Positions 24,300 through 35,926 of a stretch of DNA of 64,000 bases are shown here, in pieces; within the stretch, counting starts at the first letter, position 1, and the number at the start of each line of letters is the position of its first letter. Both the position numbers and the translations under genes were made by a program. The notes under the pieces were generated by a model that was not told the origin of the DNA, searched no databases, and worked only from the letters and a program-made list of their open reading frames with translations. Origin of the DNA: Triops longicaudatus (Eukaryota; Arthropoda; Branchiopoda; Notostraca; Triopsidae); the NCBI GenBank assembly GCA_022885665.1, contig JAGQDJ010000101.1, positions 62,001 through 126,000 on the forward strand. Direction: 5' to 3'.

Positions 24300-27200
24300 C
24301 GAGGTTATCCAACTTCCAAAGTGCAGTTGCCATACATTGCTGTCGCTTGCTTATCGACTTCAAGGCGCAACACAGGTTTCAGCTACAGAAGAAAACAATC
24401 CTGAAATTCCGAAGAGCAATGGCAATCAAAAAAGCCAAAAATCCCCTCTCTCCATTGTTATTCAAGAAAATTCCGTTTTCTTACCCGCCTCGTGATTTTT
24501 AGAGGCCCCCTTACGCCAAGCCACGTCACAGCCCCCTTTTTTTCTTCTTCTTCATCTTCCTCTCCTTCTTGTTAGCCCCAGCCCCCAAAACCAAATATGT
24601 GAGCAAGCATAAAGCGAGAAGCCAACCTGGCTAGCCACTTGGGGGTCTATGCATTTTAATCAGCTGGCTCCATGTGCGTGTGTACGGCCCCGGTCTGGAT
24701 CTGGACTTACTGACTTGTTCCTTCCAACTATCCTTGAGCTTTGGCAACGTTTTGGGGCCAACGCAACGCTTTTCGGCCTCAGTTACGTGCACCAGCCAAG
24801 ACGTGTAACTTTGCATGTTTCCGAGCTCGCGTGCCCACTAGACATTCATGAATCGCTAACTGTTGATTAATTGATGAATTCAAGTCGAGCACAAAGACAC
24901 GGTACAGACACATGACAGCGCGTCTTCCTCAGACGCTACGGATGTCATCCCCTTCCAAAGGCCACACGGAAACTGGGACGCTTTTCTAAAAATTTATCAA
25001 AATTAGTTTCTCATCCTTTCCGTGCTGGCTACTACAAAATTATTCAATTCTATTTCTTAATTTATCACGTTCTTCAATCTTTACCTTTTCGATCTAATAG
25101 CATTTCTTTCAAAATGACCGATTCACGAAATTTACGAGATTTTTGCACCACGAACAATCGAGACCGGACTGTTTCTCTAGCATGAATAATCACGTAGGCT
25201 GTTTTGCACCAGTTTAGAAGCAACTGTGGAACTGTTTGAATTGCATACGAAGTGAAAAGACAAGGGGAGAATTTACGAGTCACGTCTGGAACTGTTGTGG
25301 GGGAAGAGATTCACTTGAGCCACAATCTGCTCTCACTGTACAACTACTGCCTGCTTGCTGACGTCTAACTCGGGCTAGGGCTCTTTTCTCACGTTCGTTA
25401 TGTTGGCATGGAACGGGAATGTGTGTCGGTCGTCGCCGGTCGGGCGAACGACTGTTGTATGTGTGGATGGGAAGCTCATTTCGCTACCCATGCCAGGGCC
25501 CTTGACGACGTAAAGATAAACTAACTAACCCTATACACACATCCATCGTTCCAGCCTGCTTCTCTCTCTTTCTCACTTGCTCCTTCTTCTTCATACAAGA
25601 AAACCAGTATCACATGAGTACATACACACAACGTAGTGCACTTTACACAAAAACGAACCCTCATGTAACATCAATCTCCTCCTCCTTCTTCCCCTCCCAT
25701 CTCCTACACTACCTGCTGATTACAAACCACAGACATTTTCCCTGGAATCCTCCCCAAAAACTTGTTCCCAAATCTCACCATGGCTATTACACAAACACTA
25801 ATGTTACAACTGTAAATTCAATAAGAAACTTATTAAGAACAAGGAGATATGTTTCCTCCTTGCTACATTTACCTAATGAATTACCATAATCCTGAACACC
25901 TGTTTGACACTAAGGATAACAGACCGCATGTTAAAATCTCACCCAAAAGATTTTTGGGGATTCTGTGGTAATCCCTAAGAGACGATTCTAGCTACAAAAG
26001 AAAAAAAAAATCCCGGATTTCCATCTCTAACGTCATTCCGATTCGTTTCTAAGTGCATTAGAAGTTCTACTTTTCAACGTTTTAGATTGGCGGAGTGTTG
26101 GCAAGGGAATTTTAGAAAGGCTTCCAGCTGCCAAGAAATGTTTGTCTCCTTTATGTAACTACTCTGCAGAAGATGGACCTGACTAAACATACCGAGAAAC
26201 AAAAAAGGAGTCCATGCAAAAACGCTGCCTATAGTGAACTGACACCACATTCCTCGTCAGTAATAAAACTAGAGCTCATTAATCCTACGGAACTTGTTAC
26301 AGTCACAGCAACAACGATCTGGAAAAAAAGAACCATGCCATATATCTAAAAAATAAATAAAAAAATACCACATATCCTAAATGAGTCAATGTTAGAACGG
26401 GTTTACAAAATCGGATTTGGAAAACTCGTCTCCTGAACGATTTACAGCCTAAGCGTTCCATGAACCCCGAACAAAAAAAGGGTACGTTCCAACTGGAAAA
26501 GATTTGTCACCCAGTTGCGCAGTCGTTGAAGCCTCTCCTATTACCCAAAGGTGTGATTTTCTTCTTCTTCGTCTTTCAGAGCTGGAGTCGTTGTAAAAGT
26601 TGCGGAGAGTTTTAGCAACAACACAACACAGCAAATGGGCTTGGCGCCAACCAACCGGCCAGTGACAGACACCGCACAAGTTGCATTAAGCATCGTATTT
26701 ATGTTAAGCGTGCAGCTTGTTGTTGAATACACAACCAGCAAAACCTTCAGCACTGAAAACTTAACTAGACTACAAAAAGCGACGGCCAAAAAAGATTTTG
26801 GTGTGCGGAAGCATCCTGACGAATGTCAATTGGAATCGCAGGATCGCAGCTTGAACTAGTTACTTGTTCAACAACGCCACCTTCTTTGCCCTTCCTCAAC
26901 GAACCTCCTCCTCTCCCCCCTCACATCTAAAATTCTTCCCACACCCCAACCGATAGAAGACGAAGACGACTTTAAAACTTTTATGGATAGCCTATAGTCA
27001 AATTATCACTAGATGAGTCAGTCGGTCCTTTAACACATTTCTCACGTCTAGACCATCAGCATTCTCCTGAAGAAAAACGGCGAGATTCCTATGCAGCTAA
27101 CCTTTGCCTTTTATTTTGCAAAATATGTGTTGTCTTTCATCTTAAGACAACATTCCAGTTCTGGAATCTTTGGCAACAGTTATTAAAAAATCGGGAGCGA

Positions 27201-27579
27201 AGAGATCACAATCATTGATCAATAAATACTCGCCATAAGTGAGCGTCGTAGAAAACAGCTCAGTGTTCTTGCTTATTTCGCTTATGGGCAAAAAGCACAC
27301 AAGTCTCCTTAACAAAAACCGCACCCACATGTGTATATATCTATTGCAGAAGTCTGACGGAGTCTGCGGTCCCTCAACTCCACTATATAACTAATACATC
27401 AGTGCATAAAGGGCGGATCTGTGCTTCGTCAAGTCGTCAAGGTTTGGGAAACAAAAAGTCATGCAACAATAAAAAAGTGAGCATGGAAAGGAGGACGTCA
27501 TATTCGTAGTCAACTTTACATCAATATCTATTTAAATCCTATGCCGCAAAAAATTCTATAACTTCGAAAGATATCCCGC

Positions 27580-27602
27580 AAAAAAAAAAAAAAAAAAAAA
27601 AA
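27580..27602 (+). repeat. Poly-A run
   Basis: An uninterrupted run of about 23 A is followed by TAAAGAAAAA. It could be the tail of a retroposed sequence, but no source is recognisable upstream. Confidence 0.8.
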
Positions 27603-30050
27603 TAAAGAAAAATCTCGAATACCTTTTTTTCATAATTGCCACAAAAATTGCAGTAAAATACCCCAGAGAAGAGTAAAAGGGCTAAAAACATTCAAGAAAA
27701 CCGAATCAAAATACGGAGGTACTTCGTGGAAAAGAAATTGTCCCAAACTGAGAAGCCTTAATTGTTGGTGTCCATTGAAATAATGAGCGCCCAAGCACCC
27801 TTTCGTCCAATAAAACTTGGGAAGCATGGCAACGAACAGCAAAAGGCACATATTGATAATGAAATTAGATAGAAAAGGAGAATCGGTAGACATGAAATTT
27901 TAGGACGACGACTAAATGGCCATAAACGTGTAACTTAAACGAGGCCGAGGCTGTATACCTGTCTGCCTTCAGCTACCATTTGCCAAAGCGGCTGGGGGCC
28001 CGCCAAACCCCGCCGCCAACCGTAATACGCTGTGCACCCAAAAACGAACGAAAGGGGGGAGGGTGAAGGGGTCGCAGGTCTACATGTACAAATATAGTAA
28101 AGAAAACCAAGGTCTTAGAGAAAAACTTTTGAAAAACTTGAGATAAAGCGTTTTGCGACGGCATAGAAATAGACTTAAGTGAGCTCAAACCAAAAAAGTC
28201 TACACCACTTTGCTTTAACCCTGTACCCCAATATTTTGCAACCCCTTTCACCTCTTTTTAAGGAAACGCTGACTGAAGACTGACATCCTTACCGATTTTT
28301 GTTTTTTGTTTTAATTGCTTGGGTAGTACACGAAAGCGGGACAGTTTCAGCCTATAAAGCATTTCAGTCTTCGCAAAGTCACTTTACGCTAACGATACAT
28401 GGGTTCCATGCGCAATAACTGAGAAGGATCCGTAAACTGAACATGTTTTAAGACAAGTGTGGAAGACTTGAAAGCAGAACACAGAAGACTTGAGATTTCT
28501 GCACTTAAACGCAATGCACAATTCGTTCAAGCTCATACGCTTCGATGTTAGTTTACCTAGTAATTTCAGGAGCAAAAGTATTCGGTAAAAGTACCGGCCT
28601 GAAAAATGAATTAAAAGGGGTGAACAAAGTTATCAAAAATGAACGGTTTGAATTACCGTAAGGTATAAAAAAAATCTTCATAAGGCAAGAAACCAGGCTC
28701 CGAGTTAAAAGACCATGACAAATGACTTAGGCAAGGGGGGGAGTGTGGAACGCCCTATGTTAATGAGAATCATTTTCCGGTACCCTGCCAAGAAAACGTT
28801 TGCTTCTCACGCAAACTTGCTGTAGTAGGGGGGTTAGGGGGCCATGTTTCTTAAACTTGAACTGAGATATTCCATCAGAACCTTTGCTAACTACTTTTTT
28901 TCTTAGGGCTTGGAGATCTGTCAAACTTCTGATTGATAGAGCAACAGGTGCATAGCTATCTTGGCTCTCACTGTCTTTTTTTTTCCTTCTTGCTGTTCCT
29001 CCTTTTTCGTTGTGCTGGTGTCGGCCAACCCCGGGAGTGTTACAGAGTCCTAACAATACAGGAACTGGAAAGAAGGCTGGCGCGATTCTCTAGATATAAA
29101 ATGGGAGCGTTTCTCGTATGCCCCCGCTCGAATAATAAACTATTCGTCGAGCCGTTAAGACCAAGGCGCTCCAAGAACACACACACATATACATACATCC
29201 CGAAAAGAGGTGGGTCATGAACAACGCCATGGCATAAGCCATAAAAGGGGGCAGCTGGGAATCTCATTAACAGGGTTATGACCTTTGGTGAAAAAACTTC
29301 CTGACAAGCTCAAAAAGTCTAGAACTATTTACCAAAAGGCCTAAGAGCATAGTCTAATTAAGATTATCTCTACCGGGAGTTCCGACAAAACTAAATCTGG
29401 TGCCGTAAGCGCTCTACAAGTGAAAATCTTTTATTGTGTGCCTGCAACATGAAGTCGACTAGATCTCAGTGTTTTCTTCGAGCTGCTTTTTAATGACATC
29501 GCTTATATTAATTTCATGCTTTGTGGCCGAATGGGAAGTAAGCCTGAAGTGTATTGACCTAAAGTTTGAGAAAAGCGTTTTTCCTGCCAGACACACTTGC
29601 GAACCATTAAGTAACGTTTTGATACTCTGCCGGCTCCCACATAACTATGCTGGTCGAGCATAGGAGTGGTCCTAACCGCATTTAGTAGTACAAAGCTATG
29701 CTAAAGTTGGCGACTGAAACCCTTACAAAGACGTAACACCGGACAATTTTTGCAACTGTTGTACTTTGTTTGACAAGGTAACGTCCGAGGCGCGGGCCGA
29801 AAAAAAGGACCTGGAAACCGGCTGCCAATTTATGATCTTCCATTCCCTACCCGCATGGCTGTAACGCCAAACTCGATTTTAATTGGTTTTTTATATACAT
29901 GTAAACTATTCTGTTCGCTTTTTCGCTAAGAGAGAAGGTAATGTGTAGTAACTGCGAGAACCGATGAGATACACAATCTGCAGGACGTGAGGATAAATTG
30001 CCGTGTCCCAGGATCATCGATTACAGTAGTCTAACTGTAACTAGCCAACA

Positions 30051-30272
30051 ATGAATCGTGTACACGACAATGCTGCGAAGCGTTTAACACATGGCAAACG
30101 GGAAGAGTGCCGACCCACGTATTCTACTCCGGTTCGTTATTGCGAACAATACTTTGGAAAGTACTGCAAGGCCCAAACTTGTAAACTCACCCACAAGGTG
30201 CAAAAGAGCTCCTCCCGATCACTTGTTAGTTCCAAGCCGCGTCACCAACTGCTGGGAAACCGCAAACTGTAA
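30051..30272 (+). CDS. Small ORF with a CCCH-zinc-finger-like spacing
   Basis: This 73-codon ATG ORF encodes a basic peptide containing CEQYFGKYCKAQTCKLTH, a C-x7-C-x4-C-x3-H arrangement with the aromatic-Phe-Gly pattern seen in CCCH zinc fingers. The context before the ATG (CCAACA) is acceptable. No flanking exons are evident. It could be a real microprotein, one exon of a larger gene, or coincidence. Confidence 0.2.
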   Translation: MNRVHDNAAKRLTHGKREECRPTYSTPVRYCEQYFGKYCKAQTCKLTHKVQKSSSRSLVSSKPRHQLLGNRKL

Positions 30273-33200
30273 CGGAAAGAGTACAGCGTCCATGTCAGGA
30301 CCACTTATCTTATAAGCGGCTTCTATTATATAGCCAATGGGGCGAGTAACTAAGGAATTTGTTGTCTGTCTTGTTTTGAGAATCTACCCCAAAAGAACCA
30401 TTGGCATCTCTTTCTGATAGTTATCCGCAAACTTATCTACTCCGTGAAGGTTTTACATTACACAGTTAGGAGCAGGTTTGGATTACCCGAACCACAGTAA
30501 CGTCATCAAACCTTCTAACAACTGAAGCGCTTTATGAACGCGGGACTTTGGTGGCGTTTTGAGTAGTGAAACCTGCCAAAAAGAAAGTCGCGTGGGTCAT
30601 GTGAGGTTATCACAAGGTGATAACTCGTACCCCCCTTCAAGCACCACATGTGGGTCGTGATAACCCCCCAACAGAGCCACCGTAAGAAACAGAAAAAAAG
30701 ACCTGTTGGGAAACCTTAGTTGTGAGGTCTTAAAGGAAGTCTTATAGCCAGAAAAACGCATGGTAACAATTTGCAAGTCAAGTGGGCTCAAAAAAGGAGG
30801 CTGACAAGGCTGAAAAACGGTTCGTTGTGAAGCTTTGGAAACACAGTCCCATGTATTACCCCATCTCAATCGCCGCTCGCTTCATTTTTCTTGGCACGTA
30901 CTTAACACGTTTTGCTTTATCCAATTGCCCGTTTTTCACGCGGTTCCCTGCTTGGGCGCTCCCCCAAGCCTTTCACCGCAGCCACATGTGAGGTGTGGGG
31001 GGAAGGGGAACCTCTTAATGTGAGCTAAATGGTCTTCTTTATTTCGGTTTAATTGCGTTAAAAGTTGCGTCTCGCCAAGTTCATCAACAGAGCAAAACCC
31101 CAAAGCTCAATTTTTTGGTATATGCCCTCTCTGTCGGAGTTGTTCACGGGGGCATTAGCATGACCGGTTTGGTGAGTTGAAAGGAAGACTGTGAAACTTT
31201 TGGTCAGATCGGAAAGGGCAACGTAAAGCTAATAAGGATATTAAAAAATACATGTGTGTTTTCCCCTGTACCACGCTAGCAACCCAAAATGTGAGATGTA
31301 GTTGTGAAATTCAGGAGCTCGCCCTAACCTTGCATACGCAGACAGGGTCGTTTTGAATTACAGTGCAGGCAACGAGCATAAGGATGACAGCAGAAAAATG
31401 GGGCTAGGTTAAAATAAACAAGCTCCAAGTTGAAAAAGATGCTCGATTAGAAATGGGGCCTGCCAAAGTTCCTCCAAGCAGAGAAACTTTTTATCAACTT
31501 AAAAGGCTACCAACGTTTCCTGACCTTCGCCTTTTGACACGCAATTAAATCTCTCGGAGAGTTGGAGAAGCTCTCAGTCTTTTTAATTTGTCTCTTCAGT
31601 TTTCCTCGAGACTGCCTTCTACGTTACTGTACTTTCGGATTCTCCTGGCTGTGGAGCAACAGAGTCCACAATGCAGATCGGATTGCATAAACTGGTGATG
31701 TTGCATTTCACATTTCTCCCCGTTTTGGGCAAAGACAACCCAGCACCCGAGAAAAGTCGGTCGTACTCGTCAAACGACACCATGTTTGATAACGTGAAAA
31801 ACACAAGGACCTGACAAGACATATCCTTAGTTCGTTTTTACTTTTCATTTTTTTCCCCTTAATTTTTATTTTATTTTTTAACTCTACCCATTTTGACTTT
31901 GCTTCTTTTCTTCCCAGCGTTTGACTTTAACCCCATTCCGATATGCAATATGCATGGCTATTCACACAAGCGATGTGCTCGGGCATACCAACGAACTTGG
32001 ACCACTGTTCGAAAAACCAGTATCGCACTGTGCTATATACCGAACAACGTTCCCAAGCTTTAGAGTGAGTTCCCCCTACCAAAGCGGGCAGAAAAGGAAA
32101 ATGCCGGTATCCGGAACGAGATATCGAGATTCAACCATTTTCTCTTTCGAACCAATGCGACTAGGGGCTAGAAACGAAAAGAATGAGAAAGAAAAGAGAG
32201 AGAAGTCATCTGCTTTTCTGTCTGTTTGATGGCACCTGTGATACGGAGGCAGAACCAAAGTCGCTTTTTGAACAGGTCTAAAAGCTTCAAGCCGAAACCA
32301 AGGATTCTTTGTGTCTGTCTTGCACCTTACGAACGTCTCCAACGTTTATGCACGAATCCATACACAAATATATATCCACTCCCTACATTGTGTGTGCTGT
32401 TTTTTCCCTCTTCTTCTTAACCTTTCTTAGGCGCTTATGATCGAGCCAAAGTTGGGCATCCAGCCGAGTCCCAAAAAGCACACAAACACACACACATACA
32501 CACACATCAGGCAAAAAAGGCTATTTAACCCCTTGTAAGGGCGTCGTGACACGAGACCGGTTCAACAAGAAAAGCCAGAGAAGGCGATAGATGGGTGCTT
32601 TGTGACAAGAGCCACCTGATTTGCATACCAAACCCAAATTGAGAAAGAGACCTACTTATTGGTTGGATTGAAACCTCTTATTCCAGCCCTCCCCTATACA
32701 AGAATCCTTATGTCCAATCCTCTACTTTGCATGGTATACGAAACACTTACACGCACTTTTAACAGCCGTTCGCAAAATTAGCATATTCTTAATCCCCTTC
32801 TGTCCACCTTATTCCTTCCAACTCTGGTTCTTGTGTAAAAATGTTGTGTCTCGCTAATGCAACGGAAATAAGAGTACAACCGATAAACGTTGAATCGTAA
32901 AACGAACCGAGTCTCTTATCAATACCATCAAGGGAAAAAAGGCTGGAGAGCGAGACGAACAGCAATAAGGATTATACAGTCCTGGAATGACATCGAAATA
33001 GCACAGCTTTCACGCTTTTCCTTTGAGCTATCACGGAATCAAATCTCAGGATTTAGCGAATTGACGAAGAAATCCTCGCGAAGCAGTTGATAGGCGAGGA
33101 GCGAGAAAATGCTATAAAAAGTCTTTCTTACCTCGGTTAACTTTGTTGAAGAGAATTAGCTCCAAGTCACTGGGAATTAGCTAGCGTTCGTTCGTCTCGC

Positions 33201-34359
33201 TGTTCTCCGAACTACTGCCCAAACCTATCAGTGCGACCTATCAACATACTCGTCTGGTCCTCTTTTCCTCTTCCCTTTTACCAAGTCTGTGCCTTATACA
33301 ATCATTCATTGATATTCAAGAGGGGCTGGGAAAAAGCCTCCCCTAAAAGTGTCCTAATTAAATAAGCTGAGGCGCAACATTCGAAATCTGCGTCATTTTA
33401 CTTGGCTATCATGTTATCACAAAAACTCCTAGCTGATTGGGTACCAGCGTCTCCTTCAACCCCATCGGAAAAAGCTAATACAATACTTGGACAACTTCCT
33501 CTAAAAGGCTCGCAGACGCAAAAACTTGTATTAACGAATTTGTAATGAGACCCTTTGCTTAGCGACTTTCTCACTGCGTGTATATACAAAAAAGGTAATA
33601 AACTATTGAATAATAACTCGTGTGTTGAAGCACGCTAGAATTTCATGATTCTCCATGAAGATTTCAAGTGGGTGTATTAATAGTGACTGCTTGGAACAAG
33701 CGTGGCTTCAATGCCACGGAGCAAGACCGGTTTTCGCCATTACTGTTGACTTCCACTTGATATTGGGAAGAGCTCTCTAAAGCTCGTTTAAACCGAACTT
33801 TTAAGAGAAGGAACACAGAATTTCCACACAAAAATTCCAAGGCTTTTAAAAAGCTTCGAATTCTACGCATTATTGACACAATTCCCCTTTAAGCAGCATT
33901 TCAGATGTTGAAACGTCTTTTATAAGTTATCAAGCGCACAACAAAAATGCAAATATAAAGCACAACCTATCCAAGCTATCCTTTTAACTTTCAATGCATA
34001 TTTGGCTAACTTGAAAAAAAGATCGGAAGTATCGAAAATAATTAGTAATTATCGGGATAAAAAAATAACATGGGCCGTTTTAGTCCACTCGAAAGCATGT
34101 TAACCTAATGCTCATATTTGACACTTACTTTGGCCTATTTCAAGTGTTAGACGTTTGTCACATCTGACGAGGTAACAAATTGAGTAACCATTTTCGCTCT
34201 CTCTTCACAATTGGTTCTAAAACTTAACACATTGGAAAAGCGCAAAAGCCGTTCTATGTAACAGAAATACAGTGCATATGATGAGTTAATTAACTCCGTT
34301 AGCTAAAACAACGCCACCACACGATGACTGAGTAAGGTAACGAAAATGTGAAAATTATA

Positions 34360-34410
34360 CAGTCAAAGCTCCTAATACGCGGTTTCGGTATTTGCGGACG
34401 AAAGTTTTAA
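34360..34410 (+). mobile_element. Pogo-like terminus, copy 1
   Basis: The sequence CAGTCAAAGCTCCTAATACG, preceded by TA and followed by GCGG and TTGCGGACG blocks, resembles pogo/Tigger terminal repeats. It aligns with 38709-38760. The opposite end was not located. Confidence 0.45.
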
Positions 34411-35926
34411 GACCGACTTTATTCGCGGGTCGTTTGGTCAAAATCATTCCAAATTGTAGTCTTTTTGGAACAAACTCATAGGAATATCACTGTTATCAGT
34501 GCTGTAACATCCCTCAGTAGCAAAGTATAGTTTTTGCATAAGACAAGGCAAAAACTAAGACAAGCCACTTTGAACTGGGAGAAATAATGATGTTTAATGA
34601 GATTTAATAAAAAGAATTAGGGCGCAAATAGTATAAGAAAGGTCGTTTCGACAACTAATATGGCGAAACGAAGCTAACGTTAAATTTACTTGTGAAATCA
34701 ATATTATTTTGCAAAATTTATTCCATTTCTTGAGCGAATTTTGATTTTCAGAATAAGAACTGAAGAAGCCGTCACTGAAATCAGTTGAGTTATAATGTTT
34801 TAAAGGCCCTGAAACAGGAGAAAACAATCTAACATTTTTAGGAGAGACATAGGCTTAATAACGATTAATGTTCGTGTTGGACAGACTAACTCTAAATCAC
34901 AATTCTCTGTAATTTTATCCTTATTTTCCGGAATTCTGGAACGAATCCCTACATTTCAATATGTTTCCAGTTCTCATCGCGGTTTCTTTACCCGCAGCTT
35001 TTTTTCTGGAATGTATCCCCCGCGAATGAATTTTGAATGCATACATTTTCTAATTGTTGTTTCACAACAGCGTTACTTCTAACGTTAAGCGGGGCTGAGA
35101 TTTAACGCTCACAGTATAGCAAGACTAGGACTCCAAAATGGCTTAAGCTTCGCCTCTTTGCCGGATGTGATTTCATCCTAAAACCCCGCAATACTCGCGG
35201 CATCCTTGGAATCTGCTTACTTACTTTCTGCCGCCGTCATTAGCATGTAATCCTGGGCTTCATAAGTGGAGCCCCTGAAAAAGAGCAAACACAAGGTCGA
35301 TATGAATCCCACATTGACGCACGTGACCGTTAAGACGATTTGTTTATTTAATGTAAAAAAAAGACCGCTGTTAAGCGGGAAAAGTCGGGAGCACAATTTA
35401 AAAACATCTTCTCCTGTTCTTGGAAACCTATAAAATTTTCGAAGCGATGTTGTACATGTTGCAATGAACAAACACTCCAAGCGTTACAACATACTGTTAA
35501 GAATGTTTAAAATTTAAACCAAATGGCAATGCGCAAGGAAGGCGTTCCAAACATGGCGCAAACGGCGTAGAGCCGACACCAAGGTCGAAAGGACGTTTAT
35601 AGAACAAGCTTTGTTTCACGGAATCTGGCTTATCTTCTCAGCCAAATTTGGACTTCATTTGTGCGGAGTTGTGTATAGTTTTAACTTATAAACACATTTG
35701 CGTGTTCAGTTTAGTGAAAAATCTGTAAATCTTAGAAAAATATAGACCTTAGCCGCAACGTGTTTTGATTCGAAGCAGCGTTGCCGTTCTCTGGGCGGGT
35801 AATTCAAACTGGTGGCGTGGAACCAAACGTGTGCAGACATAATCCACGGTGGAAGCATCCATGAAGTAACTCTTTTATGCGTTGTATACTTTTTGCTTAC
35901 GTAACGTTAATCTTACAGGCGGTATC

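Larger units (their letters stand above)
23568..35926. other. Long stretch without a recognised gene
   Basis: Over 12 kb no ORF chain or splice pattern resembles a known family. Sequence texture differs from the rest, with more pyrimidine- and purine-rich tracts (25560-25700, 32150-32215), CA-rich runs (32480-32510) and a poly-A run at 27580-27602. Candidate small ORFs are listed separately. A pogo-like terminus is at 34360. An acceptor-like CTTACAG at 35912-35918 suggests that a 5' UTR intron of the MePCE gene extends into this region. Confidence 0.5.

Noticed and set aside
26449..26859. Three overlapping ORFs on both strands near 26.6 kb
   Set aside because: No frame shows motifs, splice sites or a family resemblance; overlapping frames on both strands suggest local stop-poor composition.
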